Positions 25,016-34,047 of a DNA stretch of 64,000 nt are shown one piece after another. The stretch is from an uncultured Spirochaetaceae bacterium (GTDB lineage: Bacteria; Spirochaetota; Spirochaetia; Sphaerochaetales; Sphaerochaetaceae): NCBI GenBank assembly GCA_944390725.1, contig CALXQU010000009.1, positions 1-64,000 on the forward strand. The letters run 5' to 3'. The position numbers were made by a program, and so were the translations under genes. The notes under the pieces are model-generated. The model did not search any database, was not told where the DNA came from, and saw only the letters and a list, made by a program, of their open reading frames with translations. Within the stretch, counting starts at the first letter, position 1, and every line of letters begins with the position of its first letter.

Positions 25016-26068
25016 ATGGATGTCTCATTCGCTGATTTCTTTCGGCAGCTCTCGTCATCGCCAGCGCTGCTGATTACCGCTCTTCTCACGCTCGGGGTGA
25101 TCTTCGTCAATGGATGGACGGATGCGCCGAATGCGATTGCGACGTGCATAACGACACGGTGCATGAGGCCGCGTCCCGCAATCCTCATGAGCGCGGCGTT
25201 CAATTTCCTCGGCGTGCTGATCATGACCAAGGTGAATGCCTCCGTCGCTTCCACGATAAGCAACATGGTCGATTTCGGAGCAGATACGGAAACCGCCCTC
25301 ATAGCGCTTTCCGCCGCCCTCTTCTCCATAGTCGTCTACAGTACCGGAGCATCATATTTCGGTATCCCCACAAGCGAGAGCCATAGCCTCATAGCAGGCC
25401 TTACCGGTGCGGCGATTGCCACTGAGCAGGGGCTGGGAGCCGTCAACGGCGCCGAGTGGATAAAGGTCATCTACGGCCTCTTCCTCTCGCTGCTTCTCGG
25501 CTTCTGCGTAGGATATGCTGTCTGCCGCATAGTAGCATTCCTGTTCCGGAAGATGGACAGGCGGCGGGCAAACGGCTTCTTCACATACGCTCAGATCGCG
25601 GGTGCGGCATCGATGAGCTTCATGCACGGCGCCCAGGATGGGCAGAAGTTCATCGGAGTGCTCTTCCTCGGGATCGCCTTCGCCCATGGCGAGACAAGCG
25701 TCCATGGCGTGCTCATCCCCGTATGGCTCATGATACTCTGCTCGATCGTCATGGGCGCGGGTACCAGCGTCGGCGGCGAGAAGATCATCAGGTCTGTCGG
25801 CATGGATATGGTCAAGCTGGAGAAGTACCAGGGCTTCAGCGCCGATGTCGCGGCATCGCTCTGCCTGCTTCTCTCCTCCCTTACCGGCATCCCGGTATCG
25901 ACAACGCATACGAAGACCAGCGCGATAATGGGTGTGGGAGCCTCCAGAAGGCTCAGCGCGATAAATTTCTCCGTCGTCAGGGACATGATGCTCACATGGG
26001 TATTCACGTTCCCTGGCTGCGGCCTCATCAGCTTCCTCATGGCTAAGCTGTTCCTTGCGATATTCTGA
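25016..26068 (+). CDS. Inorganic phosphate transporter, PiT family
   Basis: A 350-residue membrane protein with the two PiT signatures: GWTDAPNAIATCITTRCMRP near residue 33 and MSFMHGAQDGQKFIGVL near residue 202. The repeated halves each hold a GIPVS/GIPTS loop (FGIPTSESHSLIAGL and TGIPVSTTHTKTSAIMG). It imports phosphate, or metal phosphate, with a cation gradient. It is followed 16 bases later by its DUF47 partner. The upstream repeats suggest control by phosphate starvation. Confidence 0.93.
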   Translation: MDVSFADFFRQLSSSPALLITALLTLGVIFVNGWTDAPNAIATCITTRCMRPRPAILMSAAFNFLGVLIMTKVNASVASTISNMVDFGADTETALIALSAALFSIVVYSTGASYFGIPTSESHSLIAGLTGAAIATEQGLGAVNGAEWIKVIYGLFLSLLLGFCVGYAVCRIVAFLFRKMDRRRANGFFTYAQIAGAASMSFMHGAQDGQKFIGVLFLGIAFAHGETSVHGVLIPVWLMILCSIVMGAGTSVGGEKIIRSVGMDMVKLEKYQGFSADVAASLCLLLSSLTGIPVSTTHTKTSAIMGVGASRRLSAINFSVVRDMMLTWVFTFPGCGLISFLMAKLFLAIF

Positions 26069-26084
26069 TAAGGAGTGCGTGATT

Positions 26085-26708
26085 ATGGCAAAGAAGCAGG
26101 ATACTTTCTATTTCGATACTTTCGCGGCATGCGCCGCACATGCGGTCGAGGCATCTCAGATCCTCCGCAGGTGCATAACGGACTATGACCCTGACAACCT
26201 CAGCTCGATGCTCGATGAGATCCACAAGGTCGAGCATGATGCGGACATGAAGAAGCATGAGATGATGAACGTGCTGGCAAGGGCGTTCATAACGCCGATC
26301 GAGCGCGATGACATCATCCTGCTCAGCCAGTGCCTCGACGAGGTCGTCGACAAGCTCGAGGATGTAGTCCTGCGCCTGTACTGCGATAATATCCGCAGCA
26401 TAAGGCCTGAGATGGTCGAGGCAGTAGATGTGGTTGAGAAGTGCTGCGCGGAGATGGAGCTGATGATGGTGGACTTCAGGAACTTCCGCCATTCGAAGAC
26501 CCTCAAGGACAGGATAATCACCATCAACACGATGGAGGAGGAGGCCGACAGGATCTTCATCTCCAACATGAGGAAGCTCCATACCAGCGAGACAAGCCCC
26601 CTTGATATAATCATATGGAGGGATGTCTACAGATACCTTGAGCAGTGCGCCGATGCCTGCGAGCACGTGGCTGATGTCTGCGAAAGGGTGCTGATGAACA
26701 ATACCTAA
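26085..26708 (+). CDS. DUF47/PhoU-like phosphate transport accessory protein
   Basis: A 207-residue all-helical protein of the DUF47 (Pit accessory, PhoU-like) family. It carries EVDHKVEHDADMKKHEM-like metal ligands (KVEHDADMKKHEMMNVLARAF), the motif TPIERDDIILLSQCLDEVVDKLED, and a second E-rich copy (MEEEADRIF). It partners the PiT transporter and probably gates it. I start at ATG 26085 after AAGGAG, not at the upstream in-frame ATG inside the transporter gene. Confidence 0.9.
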   Translation: MAKKQDTFYFDTFAACAAHAVEASQILRRCITDYDPDNLSSMLDEIHKVEHDADMKKHEMMNVLARAFITPIERDDIILLSQCLDEVVDKLEDVVLRLYCDNIRSIRPEMVEAVDVVEKCCAEMELMMVDFRNFRHSKTLKDRIITINTMEEEADRIFISNMRKLHTSETSPLDIIIWRDVYRYLEQCADACEHVADVCERVLMNNT

Positions 26709-27724
26709 AGGGACTCCCTCAGGAGCAGGTGCAGGTCGACATAGTGCCTGGGATTCCCGGGCCTGATGCCTTTGAGTATATAGTCATTGGCAATCTGCAT
26801 CGCACGCCTTCCCTGCGTATAGGGATTCTGGTATATGATGGCATCTATCGTTCGGTCCTTAAGCTTCGCCTTCGTGAACTCAGTAAGGTCGAAGGCGATG
26901 ATGCGGGGATGGCGGCCATGGCGCTCGATTGCCTTTATGCCGCCTTCTGTACCAGCCGCGCCGAAGAAGAACATATCGATGTCCTCGTTGCATAGCAGTT
27001 CCGATATCTTGTCATAGGAAATGAAGTTATCATCCTCGTTTTCTATGACTGATATCCTTGCATCATTCCCCAATGTCTCCCTTATCACGCTTTCGAACCC
27101 TTCCAGCCTGAGCTTGTGCCCAAGCATCTTCCTCGAGCCTATCACTACTGCGAAGTGTGGATGCCCAGAGCTGGTGAGCGTTGCCATATTGCCGGCTATC
27201 CTTCCTGCCTTGAGGTGATCCGAGCCTACATAGGAGAGGAGGTCCAGGTCCGTTATGTCAGCGGATATGGCTATAACCTCCGTTCCGGATTCCTTTGCCA
27301 TCCTGAGCTTCTCGATGATCGGCGGCTCATAGATAGGCGTGATTATCAGGACATTCGGCTTTGCTTCCAGCGCGGCATCGATGAGATGCAGCTGGTCGGC
27401 GACGCTGAAATCCGTGCTTGTGTGGGTGATATCGGTCCTTATCCCGAAGCTTTCCATTTCCCTTGCCGTCGTCTCTATGCCGCGTATTACATCGGAGAAG
27501 AATATATTCTGCTTCGTGTTGATTATGACGGAAACGAGGCTCTGCCTGTTCCTCGTAGCCAATGATTTTGCCACGATATTCGGGGTATAGCCGAACTTGT
27601 CGGCGAGCTCCCTTATCCGCTTCGCTGTTTCCTCATCGATGCGTCCGCGGTTGTTCAAGGCCCTGTCCACGGTTGCCCGTGATACACGTGCAATATCTGC
27701 AAGCTGCTGCATTGTTATGCCCAT
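26705..27724 (-). CDS. LacI-family regulator, divergent to the sulfonate-type importer
   Basis: A 339-residue LacI-type repressor with helix-turn-helix ITMQQLADIARVSRATVDRALNNRGRI and a type 1 periplasmic-binding ligand domain resembling sugar binders. I start at ATG 27724; a longer frame upstream would run into the shared promoter region. The 3' end overlaps the phosphate accessory gene by four bases, tail to tail. It faces the ABC transporter operon across a 153-base gap, so it is the likely local regulator. Confidence 0.9.
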   Translation of the reverse strand: MGITMQQLADIARVSRATVDRALNNRGRIDEETAKRIRELADKFGYTPNIVAKSLATRNRQSLVSVIINTKQNIFFSDVIRGIETTAREMESFGIRTDITHTSTDFSVADQLHLIDAALEAKPNVLIITPIYEPPIIEKLRMAKESGTEVIAISADITDLDLLSYVGSDHLKAGRIAGNMATLTSSGHPHFAVVIGSRKMLGHKLRLEGFESVIRETLGNDARISVIENEDDNFISYDKISELLCNEDIDMFFFGAAGTEGGIKAIERHGRHPRIIAFDLTEFTKAKLKDRTIDAIIYQNPYTQGRRAMQIANDYILKGIRPGNPRHYVDLHLLLRESL

Positions 27725-27811
27725 ATGAAGCGGAAATCTCCTCTTATCTATAAGTATATTCGCTTGTAAGGCATTATCAACAAGCATGCTGGAAATGCAT
27801 GAAACTTTTTC

Positions 27812-27840
27812 TTGACACACGTGCCCGCACACCTGAGAAT
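27812..27840 (+). promoter_or_regulatory. Promoter of the ABC importer-sulfatase operon
   Basis: TTGACA (27812-27817), a 17-base spacer, and GAGAAT (27835-27840) form a reasonable sigma-70 promoter 38 bases before the binding-protein start. The divergent lacI-type gene shares this region; an imperfect inverted repeat (aagcg...cgctt, about 27728-27766) may be its operator. Confidence 0.55.
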
Positions 27841-27877
27841 CATATTTAACGAATGGTTGGCAAAAAGGAGGTATGAC

Positions 27878-28900
27878 ATGAAAAGGATTCTAGTCATTTT
27901 ACTGGCCATATGCATGAGCTTCCCTGCATTCGCAGGCGGAAGCAGCGAGACGGATTCGTCAACGATCAGGGTCGGAGTCATGGCAGCCATGACGGCGCTT
28001 CCCGTAGTCGATATAGTCAACAACGGGCTGGATGAAGCCAATGGGATTGATGTGGAGCTTGTCCAGTTCACGACGGGTGCTCCTATGAATGAGGCCATGG
28101 CTGCAGGGGAGATCGATGCCTCCTGTATCGGAGCAGCAGGCGTATTCGCGCTTGCGAACTTCAATGCGAAGATGGCTGCGGAGCTCTGCGATGATACTGT
28201 TGCCATCGAGCTTTTCGTCAGGCCTGATAATCCCATCGCTTCTGTCAAGGGAGCGAATCCTGATTATCCTGATGTGTACGGCGATGCTGGAAGCGTCAAG
28301 GGCGCGGTAGTCCTCTGCCCTGCGGGAACGCTTTCCCAGTATGAGGTCCAGAGGTATGTGGATCTCTTCGGCCTCACGATGGATGACATCCAGTTCGTGC
28401 CGATGGAATACGGGCAGGCATATTCGGCGTTCGTGACAGGTGAAGGCGATATCCTCGCTACGCGTTCCCCGCAGACATATACAGCTGCCGATGAGATGGG
28501 CTGGGTATCCATTGCAAGCCTGCAGAACCTTAATGCAAGCGCGACAGCACAGCTCGTAGTCAGCGAGAAGGCATACAAGGATAAGGCTGATGCCCTCAAC
28601 ACGCTTGTGCGCCTTATCTATGAGAGAGGCGACTATCTCAATGAGAACGTGGACTATGCGGCACAGGCCCTGGCTGACTGGTTTGCGGAATGCGGGCAGA
28701 CCATCGATATGGAGACGAGCAAGAGGCAGCTTGCTACGAAGCCGTTCTATGGTACAGCGGATGCCGCGGAGCGCGAGTTCGGTGCCGATTTCAGGAATAC
28801 TCTCGTGGATTTCACGATTTCCAGCGGACAGCTTGATGAATCACAGCGCGAAGTGACCTACTCGAATGTAAAGGCGGACTTCGTAGAGCAGTTCAAGTAA
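27878..28900 (+). CDS. ABC transporter substrate-binding protein, SsuA/TauA (NMT1) type
   Basis: A 340-residue exported protein. The signal peptide MKRILVILLAICMSFPAFA precedes GGSSE, without a lipobox Cys. The mature part follows the nitrate/sulfonate/taurine-binding layout: VGVMAAMTALPVVDIVNNGL at the N-terminus, MNEAMAAGEIDASCIGAAG near 80, and PAGTLSQYEVQRYV near 150. The sulfatase at the operon end suggests a sulfated or sulfonated ligand. AAAGGAGG precedes ATG 27878. Confidence 0.88.
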   Translation: MKRILVILLAICMSFPAFAGGSSETDSSTIRVGVMAAMTALPVVDIVNNGLDEANGIDVELVQFTTGAPMNEAMAAGEIDASCIGAAGVFALANFNAKMAAELCDDTVAIELFVRPDNPIASVKGANPDYPDVYGDAGSVKGAVVLCPAGTLSQYEVQRYVDLFGLTMDDIQFVPMEYGQAYSAFVTGEGDILATRSPQTYTAADEMGWVSIASLQNLNASATAQLVVSEKAYKDKADALNTLVRLIYERGDYLNENVDYAAQALADWFAECGQTIDMETSKRQLATKPFYGTADAAEREFGADFRNTLVDFTISSGQLDESQREVTYSNVKADFVEQFK

Positions 28901-28976
28901 GCTGCCATATTCCCTCGCATAGGCTGCGGAACTGGAAAGCAGCTTATGCATCCACAGACATCTTTAGGAGCATATC

Positions 28977-29750
28977 ATGAAGAAATCCCTCAAAAGGCTG
29001 ATTTCTGCCATTTCCATTGCCTCAGTGCTGCTGTTCTGGTATCTGATTACGGATGGGCTGCATCTGTTCTCATCATATCTGTTCCCCAGCCCGGTAGCTG
29101 TCTTCAAGGCATTCGTCAACAAGCTTACGGTCACGGTCCCTGATGGCGGTACGCTGTTCACCCATCTTGTCGCGTCGCTCCAGGTGGCGCTGTATGGGTA
29201 TTTCCTTGGCATCGTCATCGGAGTGCCGCTTGGCATATTGATGGCATGGCACAGGAAGGTAGACCTTATCGTAAAGCCGATATTCGACCTTATAAGGCCT
29301 ATCCCGCCAGTCGGCTGGATACCGCTTATGATCCTCTGGGTGGGAATCGGTCAGTCCGCGAAGGCGATGGTTATCTTCGTATCTGCCGTAACTCCATGCA
29401 TCGTCAACAGCTATACGGGAATCAAGCAGACGAGCCAGGTGCATCTCTGGGTTGCCCAGACATTCGGTGCCACCAGAAGGCAGATGCTTTTCGATGTCGC
29501 GATTCCTTCCGCCCTGCCGATGATCTTCTCAGGGCTCAAGGTATCCCTGGGAGCATCGTGGATGGCGCTGGTAGCGGCAGAGATGCTTGCCTCGACGAAA
29601 GGCCTTGGCTACATGATCCAGATGAACAGGATGGTAGGGCGTGCGGATAACATCATCGTCGGCATGCTGATGATAGGAGTCGTAGGGGCTATCCTCTCGG
29701 CTATTCTCGGCCTGGTCGAGGACAGGTTCGTAAAGGGGCGTCACGTATGA
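28977..29750 (+). CDS. ABC transporter permease, SsuC type (first)
   Basis: A 257-residue inner-membrane protein with about six helices and the EAA-like loop NSYTGIKQTSQVHLWVAQTFGATRRQMLFDVAIPSALP near residue 140, as in SsuC/TauC permeases. The last four bases overlap the next permease start (ATGA). It is one of two different permeases, so the channel is probably a heterodimer. Confidence 0.92.
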   Translation: MKKSLKRLISAISIASVLLFWYLITDGLHLFSSYLFPSPVAVFKAFVNKLTVTVPDGGTLFTHLVASLQVALYGYFLGIVIGVPLGILMAWHRKVDLIVKPIFDLIRPIPPVGWIPLMILWVGIGQSAKAMVIFVSAVTPCIVNSYTGIKQTSQVHLWVAQTFGATRRQMLFDVAIPSALPMIFSGLKVSLGASWMALVAAEMLASTKGLGYMIQMNRMVGRADNIIVGMLMIGVVGAILSAILGLVEDRFVKGRHV

Positions 29751-30544
29751 GCAGCAGAAGTATCAGTATCGCGGGAAGCCGCACCGAGGTAGTGCTCTAT
29801 GCAGTAGCTGCCCTTGCAGGGTTCTTCATTGTCTGGCAGCTCCTTGTCATGTATACGGCGGTCGGGATGGTCATGCCGTCTCCTATAGAGGTCGTGGAGG
29901 CGATGGTGGCCAGCTGTGCCGATCCAATCGGTTCCAAGACCCTTCCGATGCATATACTCTTCAGCTTGAGGAGGGTCCTTATCGGATATCTCCTGGCGGT
30001 GCTTATCGGAATCCCGGTCGGTATCCTCATGGGATGCTTCCAGGTGGGAGAAGCCATCATAAAGCCGGTATTCGAGATATTCAGGCCGATACCTGGACTT
30101 GCCTGGATCCCTCTTGCCATCCTCTGGTTCGGCATCGGCGAGGAAAGCAAGTACTTCATCATCTGCGTCAGCGCGGCCGTGAGCATCATACTCAATACCT
30201 ATGAGGGAGCGAAGTCGGTGGACCCGACGCTGGTCGGAGCTGCTAGGATGCTTGGGGCGAATGACTTCCAGGTATTCGTGTTCGTCACGATACCGAGCTC
30301 TGTCCCGCATATCTTCGCAGGCCTGCAGGTCGGACTCTCATCAAGCTGGATGGCTGTCATCGCGGCTGAGATGATCAGGTCATCCGAGGGAACGGGATGG
30401 ATCATCACCACGGGAATGGATAGCGGAAATACCGTCCAGATCCTTATAGGCATGGTATCCATCGGATTCATAGGGCTGATTCTTGCCTCGCTCCTGCGCG
30501 GTCTTGAGAAGAAGCTCTGCACATGGAGGATACAGGGAAGATGA
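29747..30544 (+). CDS. ABC transporter permease, SsuC type (second)
   Basis: A 265-residue permease homologous to the first. It has IFRPIPGLAWIPLAILWFGIGEESKY near residue 106 and NTYEGAKSVDPTLVGAARMLGANDFQVFVFVTIPSSVP near 147, the coupling loop. It begins inside the end of the first permease gene and ends overlapping the first ATPase start. Confidence 0.92.
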   Translation: MSSRSISIAGSRTEVVLYAVAALAGFFIVWQLLVMYTAVGMVMPSPIEVVEAMVASCADPIGSKTLPMHILFSLRRVLIGYLLAVLIGIPVGILMGCFQVGEAIIKPVFEIFRPIPGLAWIPLAILWFGIGEESKYFIICVSAAVSIILNTYEGAKSVDPTLVGAARMLGANDFQVFVFVTIPSSVPHIFAGLQVGLSSSWMAVIAAEMIRSSEGTGWIITTGMDSGNTVQILIGMVSIGFIGLILASLLRGLEKKLCTWRIQGR

Positions 30545-31299
30545 GCAAGGAGATGATAGTCTGCAAAGGGATTTCCAAGTCATTCCCAGGAGCGAATGGC
30601 AGTACGCTTGAGGTACTGAAGGATATCTCGCTCTCAATCAATGAGAATGAGTTCGTTGTCGTCCTCGGTCCGGGCCAGTGCGGCAAGACAACGCTGATCA
30701 ATCTTATCGCGGGTCTTGAGATGCCGACTTCCGGGAATGTCACAGTAGCCGGCAATCCCATAACCAAGCCCAATCCGGATATCGGCGTGGTGTACCAGAA
30801 GACGGCGCTCTTCCCCTGGCTGTCTGTGCAGAGCAATGTCGGCTTCGGGCCGATGATGAAAGGCATGAAGAAGGATGAGCGGAAGAAGATCGTCCAGCAT
30901 TATATCGACCTCGTCGGACTGACGGGATTCGAGAAGAGCTATCCGATCAAGCTTTCCGGCGGCATGAGGCAGCGTGTCGGCATCGCAAGGGCCTACTGCA
31001 ACAATCCCAGCGTGCTGCTGATGGATGAGCCTTTCGGCCATCTTGATGCCCAGACCAGGTATCTCATGCAGGAGGAAGTCGTCAGGATATGGGAGGCAGA
31101 CAAGAAGACGATACTCTTCGTCACCAATAACGTAGAGGAAGCCGTTTACCTTGCTGATAGGATCATAGTCCTTTCCAACTGCCCGACGCATATCGTCACG
31201 GAGTTCGATGTGACGCTTCCGCGCCCGAGGGACTATGTCTCGCGTGACTTCCTCTCCCTGAGGAAGACTGTCAATGATTCGCTTGAGAGAACGAGGTAA
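30541..31299 (+). CDS. ABC transporter ATPase, SsuB/TauB type (first, canonical)
   Basis: A 252-residue ATPase. Walker A is GPGQCGKTT near residue 41, the Q-loop is VYQKTALFPW, the signature is KLSGGMRQRVGIARA near 137 and Walker B is VLLMDEPFGHLD near 159. All motifs needed for hydrolysis are present. I choose ATG 30541, which overlaps the permease stop; ATG 30523 lies within that gene. It powers import together with the second ATPase. Confidence 0.93.
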   Translation: MSKEMIVCKGISKSFPGANGSTLEVLKDISLSINENEFVVVLGPGQCGKTTLINLIAGLEMPTSGNVTVAGNPITKPNPDIGVVYQKTALFPWLSVQSNVGFGPMMKGMKKDERKKIVQHYIDLVGLTGFEKSYPIKLSGGMRQRVGIARAYCNNPSVLLMDEPFGHLDAQTRYLMQEEVVRIWEADKKTILFVTNNVEEAVYLADRIIVLSNCPTHIVTEFDVTLPRPRDYVSRDFLSLRKTVNDSLERTR

Positions 31300-31302
31300 G
31301 CC

Positions 31303-32037
31303 ATGAGCAGAGTAGATGTAGTGAACCTGACGAAGAGATTCGGAGACCTCCTTGTCCTGGATAATATTTCCTTCTCGGTCGGCAATGGCGAGTTCCTGTG
31401 CATAGTCGGCCCGACGGGATGCGGCAAGACGACATTCCTCAACAGCCTTGCCCATCTTTATGATATCGATGCGGGCAGGATAACGATCGATGGCGAGGAT
31501 GTCGACCTGCAGAAGCACAGCATCGCCTACATCATGCAGGAATATTCGGCGATGTCCTGGCTGACGGTGAGGGAGAACATAGAGTTCGGCCTCAAGATAA
31601 GGAAGGTGCCGAAGGATGTGATGAAGCGCAATGCCGATGAGGCCATAGAGCTCGTAGGGTTATCGAAGTTCGCCGATTACTATCCGAACCAGCTCTCAGC
31701 CTCCATGCTGCAGCGTGTCGCCATCGGCAGGGCATTCGCAGTCAAGCCTGACCTGCTGCTGATGGATGAGCCCTATGGGCAGCTTGATATCGACCTCAGG
31801 TTCCAGCTTGAGGATGAGCTGCTGAAGCTGTGGCAGCATACGCATACGACTGTCATATTCATCACGCACAATATCGAGGAAGCCGTATACCTGAGTGAGA
31901 AGATCCTCGTGCTCACGAACAAGCCTACGACCGTGAAGGCCGAGTACTCAAATGAGCTTCCGCGCCCGAGGGATGTGACCGATCCTGCATTCATCGATGT
32001 CAGGAACAAGATAACCGATCTTATCAAATGGTGGTAA
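31303..32037 (+). CDS. ABC transporter ATPase, SsuB/TauB type (second, with a degenerate signature)
   Basis: A 244-residue ATPase. Walker A is GPTGCGKTT near residue 33, the Q-loop MQEYSAMSW and Walker B LLLMDEPYGQLD near 150 are intact. The ABC signature, however, reads LSASMLQRVAIGRA instead of LSGGMxQ. A heterodimer with the first ATPase would then have one normal and one weakened composite site, as in other asymmetric ABC pairs. It is followed after four bases by the sulfatase. Confidence 0.92.
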   Translation: MSRVDVVNLTKRFGDLLVLDNISFSVGNGEFLCIVGPTGCGKTTFLNSLAHLYDIDAGRITIDGEDVDLQKHSIAYIMQEYSAMSWLTVRENIEFGLKIRKVPKDVMKRNADEAIELVGLSKFADYYPNQLSASMLQRVAIGRAFAVKPDLLLMDEPYGQLDIDLRFQLEDELLKLWQHTHTTVIFITHNIEEAVYLSEKILVLTNKPTTVKAEYSNELPRPRDVTDPAFIDVRNKITDLIKWW

Positions 32038-32041
32038 AGGA

Positions 32042-33403
32042 ATGAGGAAGAACATAATCTATCTCCACACGCATGACAGCGGAAGATACTGGAGCCCTTA
32101 TGGATACAATGTGCCGACGCCGAATCTCATGGATTTCGCATCGGAATGCACTCTCTTCAGGCAGTGCTACTCAAGCGCGCCTACATGTTCCCCAAGCCGT
32201 GCCTGCCTTCTTACTGGAATGACTCCGCATGAATCAGGTATGCAGGGGCTGGCAAGCAGGGGCTGGCAGCTCAATGACTACCGCTGCCATATGGCACGGT
32301 ACCTTGGCAGCTATGGCTACCATACCGTGCTCTGCGGAATCCAGCATGAGGCTCCGGATTATCATATGATTGGATACAGCGAGGTGATAGGCAGCCAGGA
32401 CTTCTCCATGGACAGGACGGAGGCCAGCATGGAAGACTGGGATTATGCCAATACAGATGCGGCAGTCTCATTCATCTCCTCCTACGATGGCAATGAGCCG
32501 CTTTTCCTCTCAGTAGGGCTCTTCAATACGCACAGGGAGTATCCCAAGGCGAAGAAGGATATCAATCCGGATTATATCCAGCCTCCGGCAGTGCTCTATG
32601 ACTGCGCGAAGACAAGGGAGGACATGGCTGACTATATGGAGTCCGCAAGGGTTGCGGATACCTGCTTCGGCAGGCTGTTCGATGCCCTCAGGGCAAAGGG
32701 ATACCTGGAAGAGTCCCTCATCCTCGTGACGACTGACCATGGTATCGCATTCCCTGACATGAAGTGCACGCTCTATGATACCGGAATCGGTGTCGCTTGC
32801 ATGATCTCAGTACCTGGCAACAAGCTCAAGGGTAGGGCAACTGATGCCCTTGTCAGCCATTATGATATCTATCCGACTGTATGCGAATTCGCAGGTATTC
32901 CTATTCCGGAATGGACTGAGGGATATAGCCTCATGCCGTTCCTGAAAGGCGAGACGGAGAAGGTGAGGGATGAGGTCTTCGGTGAGATAACCTATCATGC
33001 TTCCTATGAGCCTGAGCGATGCATACGCACCGAGCGCTATAAGCTGATCAGGCGTTTCGATTACCATGAGAATATAGTCCCGGCGAATATCGACGAGAGC
33101 CTCAGCAAGGACTTCGAGGTGGAGGCAGGGCTTCTTAGGGGAATCCATGAACGCGAGGAGCTCTACGACCTCTGGCTTGATCCTGTGGAAAGGACCAATC
33201 TGGTCGGCAATGCGGATTATAAGGATGTATATGATGACCTTTCGGCAAGGCTGCATTCGTGGATGGAGAAGACCGATGACCCGCTCTGCCATTATCGTTA
33301 CCGCGTGCCTAAGCCACGTAACGCCAGGGTCAATAAGCTTACCTGCATGAATCCAAGGCTGGAGGATTTCGAAGCGCCTGAATCCTCCGACTACGATTAC
33401 TGA
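32042..33403 (+). CDS. Sulfatase, type I formylglycine family (sulfamidase-like)
   Basis: A 453-residue sulfatase. The modification signature CSPSRACLLTG lies at about residues 49-59; its Cys would become formylglycine. The metal-site motif near the N-terminus reads HTHDSGRYWSPYG, as in heparan-N-sulfatase-like members, and LVTTDHGIAFP near residue 229 supplies further ligands. There is no signal peptide, so it should act in the cytoplasm on substrates brought in by the ABC importer. A maturase is needed and is not encoded nearby. Confidence 0.9.
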   Translation: MRKNIIYLHTHDSGRYWSPYGYNVPTPNLMDFASECTLFRQCYSSAPTCSPSRACLLTGMTPHESGMQGLASRGWQLNDYRCHMARYLGSYGYHTVLCGIQHEAPDYHMIGYSEVIGSQDFSMDRTEASMEDWDYANTDAAVSFISSYDGNEPLFLSVGLFNTHREYPKAKKDINPDYIQPPAVLYDCAKTREDMADYMESARVADTCFGRLFDALRAKGYLEESLILVTTDHGIAFPDMKCTLYDTGIGVACMISVPGNKLKGRATDALVSHYDIYPTVCEFAGIPIPEWTEGYSLMPFLKGETEKVRDEVFGEITYHASYEPERCIRTERYKLIRRFDYHENIVPANIDESLSKDFEVEAGLLRGIHEREELYDLWLDPVERTNLVGNADYKDVYDDLSARLHSWMEKTDDPLCHYRYRVPKPRNARVNKLTCMNPRLEDFEAPESSDYDY

Positions 33404-33419
33404 GCAGGCCTTGCCTGCT

Positions 33420-33445
33420 GATGGCGGGGGCAAGCCTCCGCCATC
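33420..33445 (+). terminator. Hairpin after the sulfatase gene
   Basis: GATGGCGG (33420-33427) pairs with CCGCCATC (33438-33445). A second small hairpin (gcagg...cctgc) lies just before it. No long T-run follows. It marks the end of the importer-sulfatase operon. Confidence 0.6.
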
Positions 33446-33457
33446 GCTTCCACTCAA

Positions 33458-33829
33458 TCAGAGCGATGCAACAATTATCACGCCGTCTCCCTTTTCCACG
33501 ATGCAGTTGCCATAATAGCTGCCCTCAGGTGTCTCCATTGTCACCGGAGGCGACGGTACGGTCAGCTTGAGGCGGAGCGTAGATGACGCTATGACACGGC
33601 AGTAGCCCGGCGTAAGCAATGCAGCCGATATAACCAGGACCATGAAGAGGCATTTCGCCTGATGGCCTCCTGCGATGAGATGACGATATCCGTAGATTCC
33701 TGATTCCTTCCCGTTTCCCATTTTCCCAGCCTTTGCCTGCCTGTATCCTGACATATTCGGTTTATATGTCAGCAAAGTTGCCCTTAACTCTTCATTAAGC
33801 GACATGCCTTTATAGACATTGCTTTCCAT
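33458..33829 (-). CDS. Hypothetical small membrane protein, 123 aa
   Basis: Not recognised. The codon use resembles neighbouring genes and one hydrophobic stretch (CLFMVLVISAALLTPGYC, about residues 60-77) could cross the membrane. The N-terminal part is polar and of low homology potential. Start and reality are uncertain; this could be a degenerate gene. Confidence 0.4.
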   Translation of the reverse strand: MESNVYKGMSLNEELRATLLTYKPNMSGYRQAKAGKMGNGKESGIYGYRHLIAGGHQAKCLFMVLVISAALLTPGYCRVIASSTLRLKLTVPSPPVTMETPEGSYYGNCIVEKGDGVIIVASL

Positions 33830-33961
33830 ACCATCAGGATGATGTGGGGCAGGAACCTAAGGCAGGGGCGAATGCGGCCATATGCTCTGATTCCAAGGGT
33901 AAGGAGGATAGGGAGTTATACAGGATGCGGCGATTTTCCAGCGCTTGGTACGTAATTATCA

Positions 33962-34031
33962 TTGACAGATTCCCTAAGTCATCTTAGTCTGGGTCTTGAT
34001 AAGTAATACTTAATGATTGTTAGGTATTACT
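33962..34031 (+). promoter_or_regulatory. Promoter and GntR operator of the glycoside operon
   Basis: TTGACA (33962-33967), 17 bases, TAGTCT (33985-33990) form a promoter. Just downstream lies an inverted repeat, AGTAATACTTA (34002-34012) with TAGGTATTACT (34021-34031), differing at one position. It sits between promoter and gene, where a repressor would block transcription. Confidence 0.6.
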
Positions 34032-34047
34032 AAATCGGGGAGGTAGG

